Below are positions 1-8,926 of a stretch of 22,806 nt of DNA, piece by piece; position 1 is the stretch's first letter; each line of letters opens with the position of its first letter. The notes below the pieces were generated by a model. It was not told where the DNA came from, ran no database searches, and worked only from the letters and a program-made list of their open reading frames with translations. Position numbers and translations under genes: made by a program. This DNA comes from JAXHUH01 sp034211175 (lineage in GTDB: Bacteria; Actinomycetota; Acidimicrobiia; Acidimicrobiales; CAIXPF01), in NCBI GenBank assembly GCA_034211175.1, contig JAXHUH010000168.1, positions 1 through 22,806 of the forward strand, written 5' to 3'.

Positions 1-978
1 CGCCGGTCCTCGTGGCGCCGCCACGTGCCGGTCGCGCTCCTGGCGGCCGCACTGGTCGTGCTCGCCGGCGCCGCCGCCCGGCCCCGGGTGCGGGTCGAGG
101 TGCCGTTGAGTCGCACGTCGATCGTGCTCGCCCTCGACGTGTCCCAGTCGATGTGCTCGACCGACGTCGAGCCCAACCGCCTGACCGTGGCCGAGGACGC
201 CGTGCGTACCTTCGTGGAGGAGCAGGCCGACGGCACGCGGATCGGCATCGTCGCCTTCGCCGGCATCGCCCAGCTCTCCGTGGCACCGACCACCGACCGC
301 GATCAGTTGGTCGAGGCGCTCGAGTCGTTCACCACCTCCCGGGGCACGGCCATCGGGGAGGCGACGTTGACCGCGGTGGACGCCATCGCCGAGGACAACC
401 CCGATGTGGACCCGACCGGGGTCGAGGTCGACGACGTGACCGGTGCGGGCCCCGGGGGCGTGGGCGGCGGTGCCGACGCCTCGTACGTACCCGACATCGT
501 CGTCCTGCTCACCGACGGCGCGAACAGCCAGGGCGTGGACCCGATCGTGGCCGCCGAGGAGGCGGCGGCGCGCGGCGTGCGGGTCTACACGATCGGTTTC
601 GGGACCACGGAGCCCAACCGGATGGTCTGCTCACCCGACCAGCTCGGCGCGGACGCGCTCGGCGACGGCGGCGGCTGGGGCGGCGGCTGGGGCGGGCGCG
701 GCGACGACGGTGGAGGCGGCGGCTGGGGTGGGGGCGGCGGCTTCCAGCGGTTCCTGGTGATCGACGAGGACTCGCTGATGACGGTGGCCGACCTGACCGG
801 CGGCGAGTACGACCGCGCCGAGGATGCCGAGCAGCTCACCTCGGTCTTCGACGATCTGCCCCGCCAGGTCGAGGTCCAGCAGGAGGAGCGCGAGATCAGC
901 GTGGCCTTCGTCGCGATCGGCTCGGTGCTGGTGCTGGGCGCACTGGTCCTGTCGCTGCGCTGGAACCGCCTCGGCTGA
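1..978 (+). CDS. VWA-domain membrane protein (BatA/YfbK-like), 5' truncated by the window edge
   Basis: Open from the first base, so the true start lies upstream; the GTG at 25 is probably internal. The visible 325 residues begin with basic residues and a membrane segment (Leu/Ala/Val-rich, about bases 25-80) followed by an ARP turn, as in BatA-type proteins. A von Willebrand factor A domain follows, with the MIDAS motif DVSQS (bases 136-150) and a later LLTDGAN segment. A Gly/Trp-rich low-complexity loop (bases 661-744) comes next, then a C-terminal membrane helix ending LSLRWNRLG. Family members bind a divalent metal ion and often work with MoxR AAA+ ATPases and DUF58 proteins encoded upstream, which would be outside this window. 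The membrane-tethered VWA assignment is secure; the biological role is not known from sequence. It converges with groEL. Confidence 0.85.
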   Translation, partial: RRSSWRRHVPVALLAAALVVLAGAAARPRVRVEVPLSRTSIVLALDVSQSMCSTDVEPNRLTVAEDAVRTFVEEQADGTRIGIVAFAGIAQLSVAPTTDRDQLVEALESFTTSRGTAIGEATLTAVDAIAEDNPDVDPTGVEVDDVTGAGPGGVGGGADASYVPDIVVLLTDGANSQGVDPIVAAEEAAARGVRVYTIGFGTTEPNRMVCSPDQLGADALGDGGGWGGGWGGRGDDGGGGGWGGGGGFQRFLVIDEDSLMTVADLTGGEYDRAEDAEQLTSVFDDLPRQVEVQQEEREISVAFVAIGSVLVLGALVLSLRWNRLG

Positions 979-1091
979 TCCCGCCCCATCGACCTCGTGC
1001 CCGGCGCGGTGCTCCTCCGCCGGTGGCTGCATCCCCGGCGCCGGCGCCGCGGCCCCGCCGTGCCTCGAACCCTCGTCGTGGCCGGACGCGC

Positions 1092-1121
1092 CGATGGCCG
1101 GCCCCGAGGGACCGGCCATCG
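1092..1121. terminator. GC-rich hairpin between convergent VWA and groEL genes
   Basis: A 10-bp perfect inverted repeat (CGATGGCCGG / CCGGCCATCG, 10-nt loop) sits in the 189-bp space between the converging stop codons at 978 and 1168. It has no T-tract on either strand, so it would be an L-shaped, possibly bidirectional terminator of the kind proposed for high-GC actinobacteria. Function is inferred from position and structure. Confidence 0.5.
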
Positions 1122-1167
1122 ACGAAGGCGTACTTCCGTGGAGGAGCGGCGACGTGCGCCGCCCCGC

Positions 1168-2814
<1,647 letters not shown>

Positions 2815-2870
2815 TCAGTCTTCCCAGCTTGTCTCTGCGTCGAGCTTGGTTGCGATCGAGAGGTGAGCGA

Positions 2871-2894
2871 TGCCGGCCCGCGGCGGGGCCGGCA
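2871..2894 (-). other. Intercistronic hairpin between groES and groEL
   Basis: A 9-bp perfect inverted repeat (TGCCGGCCC / GGGCCGGCA, 6-nt loop) begins 7 nt after the groES stop codon. It is very stable, has no T-tract, and groEL follows about 55 nt further on. It could act as a partial terminator, a processing site or an mRNA stabiliser that sets the groES:groEL ratio. Cleavage at an intercistronic hairpin is known for groESL in Agrobacterium; a role here is inference. Confidence 0.55.
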
Positions 2895-2900
2895 GACGCC

Positions 2901-3191
2901 TCACTTGACGACGGCGAGGACGTCGCGGGCCGAGAGGATGAGCAGGTCCTCGCCCTTGACCGTGATCTCGGTGCCGCCGTACTTGCTGTAGACGACGGTG
3001 TCGCCGACCTTCACGTCGAGGGGGATGATCTCGCCGCTCTGCTCGGAGCGCTTGCCCGGGCCGACCGCGAGGACCTCGCCCTGCTGGGGCTTCTCCTTGG
3101 CCGTGTCAGGGATGACGAGACCGCTCGCCGTGGTCTCCTCGGCATCGCTGGTGCGGACGACGATGCGATCATCGAGGGGTTGCAGGTTCAT
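2901..3191 (-). CDS. groES: Co-chaperonin GroES (10 kDa, Hsp10)
   Basis: Heptameric lid of the GroEL folding chamber, acting in the cytosol. The 96-residue product is normal length and starts MNLQPLDDRIVVR. It contains the mobile loop that contacts GroEL (EETTASGLVIPD, about residues 18-29), the VGPGKR segment and the conserved VGDTVVYSKYGGTE region, and ends DVLAVVK. A strong GGAGG Shine-Dalgarno lies 9 nt ahead of the ATG. It is the first gene of the groES-groEL operon and lies about 210 nt downstream of the CIRCE operator, leaving an unusually long untranslated leader. Confidence 0.98.
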   Translation of the reverse strand: MNLQPLDDRIVVRTSDAEETTASGLVIPDTAKEKPQQGEVLAVGPGKRSEQSGEIIPLDVKVGDTVVYSKYGGTEITVKGEDLLILSARDVLAVVK

Positions 3192-3401
3192 CTCGGCGCG
3201 CCTCCGTTGGGCGTGAGGTTGACACTCGGGTGCGACACGATCAGCCTCGTGTCATCTCTGGTGCGGGTTCGGTTCCGTGTGCTCGGCGGCGAGGTGGCCG
3301 CCGCGACGAACCCGTGGGTGCCGGCGGCGTGCGACGTCGACCGGCGCCCGGGCTGCGTCTGACGTGGCGTCTGTCTGACGTCGTGTCCGACATGCTCCAG
3401 C
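3192..3401 (-). other. Long 5' leader of groES
   Basis: About 210 nt between CIRCE and the groES ATG with no convincing gene. The minus-strand reading frame across it (3188-3589) runs through the operator and promoter and has no recognisable protein content. Only a short imperfect repeat of TGACGT near 3357-3382 was seen; no riboswitch was recognised. Confidence 0.5.
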
Positions 3402-3430
3402 GTTAGCACTCTCCCAAACCGAGTGCTAAC
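3402..3430 (-). promoter_or_regulatory. CIRCE operator (HrcA binding site)
   Basis: A perfect inverted repeat GTTAGCACTC - 9 nt - GAGTGCTAAC. The inner 27 bases (3403-3429) match the CIRCE consensus TTAGCACTC-N9-GAGTGCTAA exactly. CIRCE is bound by the heat-shock repressor HrcA and controls groESL, so this operon is expected to be induced by heat and other protein-folding stress. hrcA itself is not in this window. Confidence 0.97.
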
Positions 3431-3457
3431 ACTAGGACAGCCGCGGGAGCAAGACAA
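3429..3457 (-). promoter_or_regulatory. Likely groES-groEL promoter (-35/-10) abutting CIRCE
   Basis: On the minus strand TTGTCT (3452-3457) is separated by 17 nt from TAGTGT (3429-3434), a good sigma-A-type pair. The -10 hexamer overlaps the outer edge of CIRCE, so transcription would start inside the operator and bound HrcA would block initiation. This predicts a 5' leader of about 230 nt before groES. Confidence 0.75.
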
Positions 3458-3500
3458 CTCCCAGTCGCGAACGTCGGCGGCCACGTCCACTCGGGGGCTT

Positions 3501-3534
3501 CCCGACGAAGTGCGGGGCCAAACCCGGCGTCGGG
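3501..3534 (-). terminator. Hairpin downstream of tsaD
   Basis: Starting 17 nt past the tsaD stop there is a nested inverted repeat: CCCGACG (3501-3507) pairs with CGTCGGG (3528-3534), and CGGG/CCCG pair inside the loop. It separates the tsa operon from the groES promoter. No T-tract follows, so termination is inferred from position and stability. Confidence 0.5.
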
Positions 3535-3551
3535 CCGCTCCGGGCGAGCGC

Positions 3552-4610
3552 TCAGGTGAGCAGGGGCAGGCGCAGGTTGGGGTCGGCACCGACGTCGAGG
3601 CCGGTCGGCCCGTCGTGGTCCAGGCGCCAGGCCCCCGCCGCCGCGATCATCGCCGCGTTGTCGGTGCACATCTCGCGGCTCGGCACGAACGCCCGCAGGC
3701 CGTCCGCCTCGCACGCGTCGAGCCACGCCTCCCGCAGCTGCGAGTTGGCGGCCACGCCGCCGGCCAGCACCATGCCCGTCGCGCCGTGATCGGCCGCCGC
3801 CCGGCGGGCCTTGGCCACGAGCACGTCGACCACCGCGTCCTGGAAGCACGCGGCGACGTCGGGGGTGCTGACCTCGGGGTTCTTCCGCACGTGGTTGACG
3901 ACCGCGGTCTTGAGCCCGCTGAAGGAGAAGTCGTAGCCCTGGTTCTGCATCGCCCGGGGCAGGCGCATCGCCCCGCGGTCGCCCGAGCGGGCGAGCTCGT
4001 CGATCACGGGCCCGCCCGGGTAGCCGAGGCCGAGGTAGCGGGCCACCTTGTCGAACGCCTCGCCGGCCGCGTCGTCGACCGTCTGGCCCAGCAGGCGGTA
4101 CCGGCCGAGGTCCTCCTGGAGGACGAGCATCGTGTGGCCGCCGGAGACGAGCAGCACGACGAGCGGGAAGGTGAGGTCCGGCTCCTCGAGGAACGCGGCG
4201 AACAGGTGGGCCTCGAGGTGGTTCACCCCGATGAACGGCACGTCCCACACCAGCGCCAGCGACTTGGCGGTGCTCACCCCGACGAGCAGCGAGCCGACCA
4301 GGCCGGGGCCGACCGTCGCAGCCACCGCGTCGATCTCGCGCTCGGCGATCCCGGCCTCGACGACCGACTGGGCCACGACCGGCGCCAGCAGCTCGACGTG
4401 GGCCCGGCTCGCGACCTCGGGGACCACGCCGCCGTAGCGGGCGTGGATGTCGATCTGGCTCGACACGACCGACGACAGCACCTTGTGCGAGCCACAGAGG
4501 ATCGCCGCCGCGGTCTCGTCGCACGAGGTCTCGATGCCCAGCACGATGCGCTCGTCGGTCGCTTCCGCGGCCGGGGCCTCTCCCGGCGTGACCGCCTCGT
4601 CGGCACCCAT
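3552..4610 (-). CDS. tsaD: tRNA N6-adenosine threonylcarbamoyltransferase TsaD
   Basis: Transfers the threonylcarbamoyl group from threonylcarbamoyl-AMP to A37 of ANN-decoding tRNAs, with TsaB and TsaE; cytosolic. The 352-residue product has the ASKHA fold signature LGIETSCDET (24-33), the metal-binding HLEAH (131-135), the SGGHT phosphate loop (156-160), DDAAGEAFDKVAR and a C-terminal CTDNAAMIA motif. The chosen ATG overlaps the rimI stop by one base (TGATG), which implies translational coupling; the reading frame is open further upstream but that part is the rimI region read in another frame. The first 20 residues are an Ala/Glu-rich extension before the conserved domain. It is the last gene of the tsaE-tsaB-rimI-tsaD operon. 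Confidence 0.97.
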   Translation of the reverse strand: MGADEAVTPGEAPAAEATDERIVLGIETSCDETAAAILCGSHKVLSSVVSSQIDIHARYGGVVPEVASRAHVELLAPVVAQSVVEAGIAEREIDAVAATVGPGLVGSLLVGVSTAKSLALVWDVPFIGVNHLEAHLFAAFLEEPDLTFPLVVLLVSGGHTMLVLQEDLGRYRLLGQTVDDAAGEAFDKVARYLGLGYPGGPVIDELARSGDRGAMRLPRAMQNQGYDFSFSGLKTAVVNHVRKNPEVSTPDVAACFQDAVVDVLVAKARRAAADHGATGMVLAGGVAANSQLREAWLDACEADGLRAFVPSREMCTDNAAMIAAAGAWRLDHDGPTGLDVGADPNLRLPLLT

Positions 4611-5170
4611 CAACGCACCTCCGTCAGCAGCGGGGTCGGGAGCGAGGCGGCGATGCGGTCGAGCCGATCGCCGTACGCGGGGTGGTGGACGTCGTGCGCC
4701 CACATCACCAGCGCGTCCTCGTTGACCTCGGGGTAGTAGTTGGGTCGGATCCCGGCCGGCGCGAACCCGAAGCGCCGGTAGAGGGCCTGGGCGGCGCCGT
4801 TCGTCGAGCGCACCTCGAGGGTGAGGTTCTCGGCCCCCATGGCGACGGCCTCCTGGCACAGCACGAGCAGGAGGCGGGTGGCGATCTTGTGGCGATGCCA
4901 CTCCGGGTCGACCGCGACGGTGGTGATGTGGCCGTCCTCGGTCGGGACCATCACCCCGGCGTAGCCGACGACCTGGCGGCCGGACAGCGCCACCAGGTAG
5001 AGCCGGCTCGTCTTCAGGGCCAGCTCGCCGAGGTAGAGCCCGATCGTCCACGGGCGCGGGTAGACCTGCTGCTCGATGCGCAGCACGCCGCGCAGGTGGC
5101 GCCGGCGCATCAGCGCGACCCGCACCTCGGAGGGATCGGAGCCGACCAGCTCGGAGGTCGCCACCGCCAT
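4610..5170 (-). CDS. rimI: Ribosomal-protein-alanine N-acetyltransferase RimI (GNAT family)
   Basis: GNAT-fold N-alpha-acetyltransferase; the family acetylates the N-terminal Ala of ribosomal protein S18 and, in actinobacteria, probably other N-termini. The 186-residue protein has the RimI hallmarks: a PRPW segment near residue 39, VGYAGVM, the TVAVDPEWHRHKIATRLL cofactor-binding region, then LEVRSTNGAAQALYRRFGF and a PNYYPEVNEDALVMW segment. In the usual R/Q-x-x-G-x-G/A acetyl-CoA loop the first Gly position is Lys (RHKIAT); fold conservation suggests it is still active. It overlaps tsaB upstream and tsaD downstream by one base each (TGATG), and this tsaB-rimI-tsaD order is common. Confidence 0.95.
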   Translation of the reverse strand: MAVATSELVGSDPSEVRVALMRRRHLRGVLRIEQQVYPRPWTIGLYLGELALKTSRLYLVALSGRQVVGYAGVMVPTEDGHITTVAVDPEWHRHKIATRLLLVLCQEAVAMGAENLTLEVRSTNGAAQALYRRFGFAPAGIRPNYYPEVNEDALVMWAHDVHHPAYGDRLDRIAASLPTPLLTEVR

Positions 5171-5868
5171 CAGGTGCCCTCCCGCTGGACCCAGTTGATC
5201 TCCGCGTCCGGCTTGCGGAGGTAGATCGGGAAGACCTCGGTGGCGGGGACGAACTCCTCGCGCATCGCCCGCGCGTGGGCCAGCAGCACGAGGGCGGTGG
5301 CCGACGGGAACGCCAGGCCCTGCTCGGCGATCTCGACCCGCTGCACCTCACGCAGCTCGTCCGCGTAACGCAGCGCACCGTCGCCGACGAGGAGGCACTC
5401 CTCCCCCGACGCCACCAGCTCCGACACGAGATCGGCGGGCTTGCCGACCATCTCCTCGCTCACCCGCTGCACCCCGCCGGGGACCTGGCGGTAGAAGGCG
5501 TAGAACAGCTCACCCCGGCGGGCGTCCATCGTGGCGACGATCAGGCGGTGACTGAACCGGGCCGGGAACGCCAGCAGGTCGAGGCTCGGCACACCGACCA
5601 CGGGCACCCGCAGCGCCAGCGCGATGGCCTTGGCCGCGGCGATCCCCACCCGAAGGCCGGTGTAGAGCCCCGGGCCGAGGCCGACGGCGACCGCGCCGAT
5701 CTCGTCGAGCTCGATGCGGGCCTGGCGGCGCACGAAGTCGATCATCGGTGTGAGCGTCTCGGCGTGACGGCGGGCCCGGCAGCTGTGGGCCGAGGCGAGC
5801 ACGCCCTCGTGGCCGGCCACCGCGCAGCCGACCTGCCCGGTCGAGGTCTCGATGCCCAGGATCAACAC
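5170..5868 (-). CDS. tsaB: tRNA threonylcarbamoyladenosine biosynthesis protein TsaB
   Basis: Non-catalytic ASKHA partner that scaffolds TsaD in the t6A complex. The GTG at 5868 is chosen as start because GGAGG lies 10 nt upstream and it puts the conserved ILGIETSTGQVGCAV segment at the N-terminus. It overlaps the tsaE stop by 7 nt. A second in-frame GTG at 5916 would add 16 Arg-rich residues and has no good ribosome binding site. The 232-residue product shows the family's GLGPGLYTGLRVGIAAAKA helix region and the VATMDARRGELFYAFY strand. Like other TsaB proteins it lacks the HxxxH metal site of TsaD. Confidence 0.94.
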   Translation of the reverse strand: MLILGIETSTGQVGCAVAGHEGVLASAHSCRARRHAETLTPMIDFVRRQARIELDEIGAVAVGLGPGLYTGLRVGIAAAKAIALALRVPVVGVPSLDLLAFPARFSHRLIVATMDARRGELFYAFYRQVPGGVQRVSEEMVGKPADLVSELVASGEECLLVGDGALRYADELREVQRVEIAEQGLAFPSATALVLLAHARAMREEFVPATEVFPIYLRKPDAEINWVQREGT

Positions 5869-6383
5869 GTGCTCGCGCCCTCCGAGGCGCCGGGTGCGGT
5901 ACCGCCGTCCACCCACGGGCCGAGGGCCTCGCCGAGCGCCCGCGAACGGGCCGACCAGCGGGAACCGATCGGTCGGATCTCCACGACCCGGTCGTCGTCG
6001 CCCTCTCCGAGCGTGATGCGCACCTCGAGGAAGTCCGCGGGAACGGTGCCGACGATCTTGTCACCCCACTCGATGCAGGTGACGGCAGGGGCGTCGAGCA
6101 GCTCGCCGAGGCCGACGTCGAGCACCTCGTCGACGTGGGTGAACCGGTAGACGTCGAGGTGGTTGAGCTCGAGGCGACCGACGTACTGGCGGTGGAGCGT
6201 GAACGTCGGGCTCGTGACCGGCTCGTCGATGCCGAGCGCCTTGGCCACGCCCTGCACGAACGCGGTCTTGCCCGCGCCGAGGTCGCCGGCGAGGAGGAGG
6301 AGGTCACCCGGACCGAGCAGCGCGGCCAGCGCAGCGGCCAGCTCCCGGGTGGCGTCGGGCGAGGAGGTGCGGGCGACGATCAC
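5862..6383 (-). CDS. tsaE: tRNA threonylcarbamoyladenosine biosynthesis ATPase TsaE
   Basis: P-loop ATPase that powers turnover of the TsaB-TsaD complex. The 173-residue protein has Walker A GDLGAGKT (about residues 33-40), the family motif SPTFTLHRQY, the HLDVYR segment and IEWGDKI. It starts at a GTG with no strong Shine-Dalgarno. The C-terminal 40 residues past the conserved domain are Gly/Ala/Ser-rich. It is the first gene of the tsaE-tsaB-rimI-tsaD operon, with a 249-bp intergenic region upstream. Confidence 0.95.
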   Translation of the reverse strand: MIVARTSSPDATRELAAALAALLGPGDLLLLAGDLGAGKTAFVQGVAKALGIDEPVTSPTFTLHRQYVGRLELNHLDVYRFTHVDEVLDVGLGELLDAPAVTCIEWGDKIVGTVPADFLEVRITLGEGDDDRVVEIRPIGSRWSARSRALGEALGPWVDGGTAPGASEGASTC

Positions 6384-6632
6384 GTCGTTCGCCGCGGTCC
6401 GTGCGTTTCGACCGGGGAGGGCGCCCTACCGGGCCGCGACACCCCGGGGGCCTCGTGCGCCACCACGGCGGGCGGTTGCGCGGGTCCTTCGTGTTGGCCC
6501 GGACGACGGCTCACACGACCTGATGGTACTTCGCGTCGTCGGCCGCTGGCGGCGCCGGGCCGCGAAGGCGCGTCGAACCGCGGCGTCCCCACCGACCGCC
6601 AGCGCGTGCTCGGCCCGGCAGCGCGGTCGGGC
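6384..6632. other. Intergenic region upstream of tsaE
   Basis: 249 bp without a convincing gene. A minus-strand reading frame at 6380-6592 is Pro/Arg-rich and recognisably nothing. A 9-bp inverted repeat, CGCTGGCGG (6544-6552) with CCGCCAGCG (6596-6604), lies 29-89 bp past the glycosyltransferase stop and may end that transcript. On the minus strand TACCAT (6523-6528) fits a -10 hexamer for tsaE, but no good -35 was found. Confidence 0.4.
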
Positions 6633-7775
6633 TCACCTCCCGCCGCGGGCCACGACGTCCTCGAAGCCGCGGTCGTAGCGGGGGCCGATGACCTCCCACG
6701 CGTGGCGTCGTCGCAGGTCGGCGGCGAGGCCGTCGATCGCCCCGCGCCACGCGTCGAGGCGGGTGCACACCGAGCGCAGACGCTCGAGCAGGCCGCCGGC
6801 GGGGTAGCAGCACGACGGCGCCCACCGGGAGCCGAGCACCTCGGGGTAGCTCAGTCGATCGGGGACGACGGGCACGGCGCCGGCGGCTGCGGCCTCGACC
6901 ACCGAGATGCCGAAGAACTCCTGACGGGCGGCGCTGACCACGACGTCGGACCGGGCCAGGAGCTCGACGTAGTCCTCGCGGGAGGGCACGTGACCGAAGC
7001 GCACGACCCGCTCGCCGAGGGCGACGCGGGCGTCGCTGAACTCCCGGGGATCGACCCGGTTGTTCTCGCCGACGAGCGCGACGCGGAACGCCACGCCCTC
7101 GTCGGCCAGGCCCCGCAGGGCGTCGAGCACCACCCGCGGTGCCTTGTCGTGGTCCCAGCGGTGGTTCCACAGCACGAGGGGCCCGGCGGCATGGCGCTCG
7201 GGTGCACGGTGTGGGACGTCGGCGACCTCGACGCCGACCGGGACGACGGCCATCCTCTCGGTGACATCGGCCAGGTGGTGGTGGTGGGGCCGATCGGGGG
7301 CCCGGGCCAGCAGCCCGGGCAGCGCCGCACACAGGCCGTCGCGCTGGAACGCCGAGTTGAGCCACACCGCATCGGCGGCGACGAGCGACGTCCACGTCCG
7401 CCACGCGATGCCCTCGTCGGGCCGCTGACCGGGGCCGAGCGGGTGGGTGAGCTGGTTCTCGTGGAGGTAGAGCACGACGGGGACATCGCCGATGTCCCGT
7501 CGCACCAGCCCGAGGAGCGAGGCGAGGTCGACCATCCCGCTCACGAGGAGCACGTCCGGTACGCCGTTGCCCGTGACGTCGCGGCGAACGGCGTCGGCCA
7601 GGGTGACCGCCCCGCCCCGCATCCGCCAGCGCCAGAACGAGTCCTCGTGGGTGACGAGGCGTACCCGATGCCGGCTGTGGCGCACGAGGCCCTCGGCCCA
7701 CGCCCGATGCGAGCCCCCGTGATAGGGCTCGACCACCAGCACGTCGAGGGCGTCGCCCCCGCCGGCGTCGCTCAC
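6633..7775 (-). CDS. DUF3524 glycosyltransferase, homologue of tRNA-queuosine mannosyltransferase (QTMAN/GTDC1)
   Basis: The 380-residue product matches the GTDC1/QTMAN family along its whole length. It has EPYHGGSH near the N-terminus (16-23), HENQLTHP (105-112), WNHRWDHDK (203-211), a GT-B type ARQEFFGISVVEA donor-site motif (283-295) and SYPEV (309-313). The eukaryotic member, GTDC1, is the glycosyltransferase that mannosylates queuosine in tRNA-Asp, using GDP-mannose. The start is the GTG that overlaps the alr stop (GTGA), with a G-rich ribosome binding site. A His run HHHH occurs at 164-167. Whether this organism makes queuosine cannot be seen here; family identity is strong, but the substrate is inference. 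It is the third gene of an nnr-alr-glycosyltransferase unit. Confidence 0.85.
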   Translation of the reverse strand: MSDAGGGDALDVLVVEPYHGGSHRAWAEGLVRHSRHRVRLVTHEDSFWRWRMRGGAVTLADAVRRDVTGNGVPDVLLVSGMVDLASLLGLVRRDIGDVPVVLYLHENQLTHPLGPGQRPDEGIAWRTWTSLVAADAVWLNSAFQRDGLCAALPGLLARAPDRPHHHHLADVTERMAVVPVGVEVADVPHRAPERHAAGPLVLWNHRWDHDKAPRVVLDALRGLADEGVAFRVALVGENNRVDPREFSDARVALGERVVRFGHVPSREDYVELLARSDVVVSAARQEFFGISVVEAAAAGAVPVVPDRLSYPEVLGSRWAPSCCYPAGGLLERLRSVCTRLDAWRGAIDGLAADLRRRHAWEVIGPRYDRGFEDVVARGGR

Positions 7776-8926
7776 GGCCCCCGGTGCACCCGCCGGACGC
7801 GGGGCCCGATGCGGGTCACGATCTCGTAGGAGATCGTGCCGGCCGCCGCGGCCCAGTCGTCGGCGGTGACGGCCTCCGCGCCCCGGCTGCCGACGAGGAC
7901 GGCCCGGTCCCCGACCGACACCTCCACTCCTCCGGCTCCCGGTCCCCCGATGTCGACCATGAGCTGGTCCATCGTGACGACGCCGACGACCGGGCACCGC
8001 CGGCCGCCGACGAGGACGTGGCCCCGGTTGCCGAGCCGGCGGGGCACCCCGTCCGCGTAGCCGGCGGCGATCGTCGCCACCCGGGTCGGGGCGTCGAAGG
8101 TGTGGGTCAGCCCGTAGGAGATCGACTCGCCGGCGTCGACGTCCTTCACGTGGGTGACCTCCGCGACCAGCGTCATCGCCGGGCGCAGGTCGACCAGCCC
8201 GTCGAGCAGGGGCGACGGCGGGATGCCGTAGATCGAGATGCCGCAACGGACGAGGTCGTGACGGCCCCGGGGGTGGGCGATCGCCACCGCCGAGTTCCCG
8301 GCGTGGGCCAGCGGCGGTCGCAGCCCGGCGGCGTCGAGCGCGGCGAGGACCTCGTCGAAGCGGTCGAGCTGGGTGGCGGTGTAGCCGTCGTGGGCGGGGT
8401 CGTCGGCGCCGGCGCAGTGGGTCCACACCGACGCGAGGCGCAGCGCCGGCTCGGCGGCGACGGCCCGGGCGAGGGCGACGGCCTCGTGGGGTTCGGCGCC
8501 GATGCGGTTCATCCCGGTGTCGACCTTCAGGTGGACCGGGACCGGCGCCGCCCCGGCCGGCCGGCGGGTGGCGCGTTCGGCGAGCGCGGCGATGGTGGCC
8601 GGGGAGAACACGGTCGGCTCGACCCGGCAGGCGAGCACGGCGTCGAGCTCGGCCGACCGGGGCTCGCTGAACAGGATGATCGGCGCGTCGATGCCGGCAT
8701 CGCGCAGCTCGACGGCCTCGGTGGCGGTGGCGATGCCGAGGCGCTCGGCGCCGGCGTCGAGCGCCGCCCGCGCGACCGGAACGGCGCCGTGGCCGTAGCC
8801 GTTGGCCTTGACGACGGCGCACACCGCTGCCGGCGCCGCCCGCGCACGCAGGACGCGGACGTTGTGGGCGACGCCGTCGAGATCGATCTCGGCCCAGGCC
8901 CGGCACGGCCCGTCGACGGCGGTCAC
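7772..8926 (-). CDS. alr: Alanine racemase (PLP-dependent)
   Basis: Converts L-Ala to D-Ala for peptidoglycan synthesis; cytosolic PLP enzyme. The 384-residue protein has the PLP-lysine motif AVVKANGYGHG with Lys40, WAEIDLDGVAHN at the N-terminus, HLKVDTGMNRIG, the catalytic Tyr region ESISYGLTHTF, AAGYADGVPRRLGN and TMDQLMVDIG. The GTG start overlaps the nnr stop by four bases (GTGA), with GGAGG 9 nt upstream, so the much longer upstream reading frame is rejected. Linkage of nnr and alr is conserved in actinobacteria. Confidence 0.97.
   Translation of the reverse strand: MTAVDGPCRAWAEIDLDGVAHNVRVLRARAAPAAVCAVVKANGYGHGAVPVARAALDAGAERLGIATATEAVELRDAGIDAPIILFSEPRSAELDAVLACRVEPTVFSPATIAALAERATRRPAGAAPVPVHLKVDTGMNRIGAEPHEAVALARAVAAEPALRLASVWTHCAGADDPAHDGYTATQLDRFDEVLAALDAAGLRPPLAHAGNSAVAIAHPRGRHDLVRCGISIYGIPPSPLLDGLVDLRPAMTLVAEVTHVKDVDAGESISYGLTHTFDAPTRVATIAAGYADGVPRRLGNRGHVLVGGRRCPVVGVVTMDQLMVDIGGPGAGGVEVSVGDRAVLVGSRGAEAVTADDWAAAAGTISYEIVTRIGPRVRRVHRGP

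Noticed and set aside
5869..5916. Upstream GTG start for tsaB
   Set aside because: It adds an Arg-rich segment not seen in the family and lacks a ribosome binding site, unlike the GTG at 5868.
6380..6592. Minus-strand 70-codon frame upstream of tsaE
   Set aside because: Pro/Arg-rich, no homology, and it overlaps the tsaE start and an inverted repeat.
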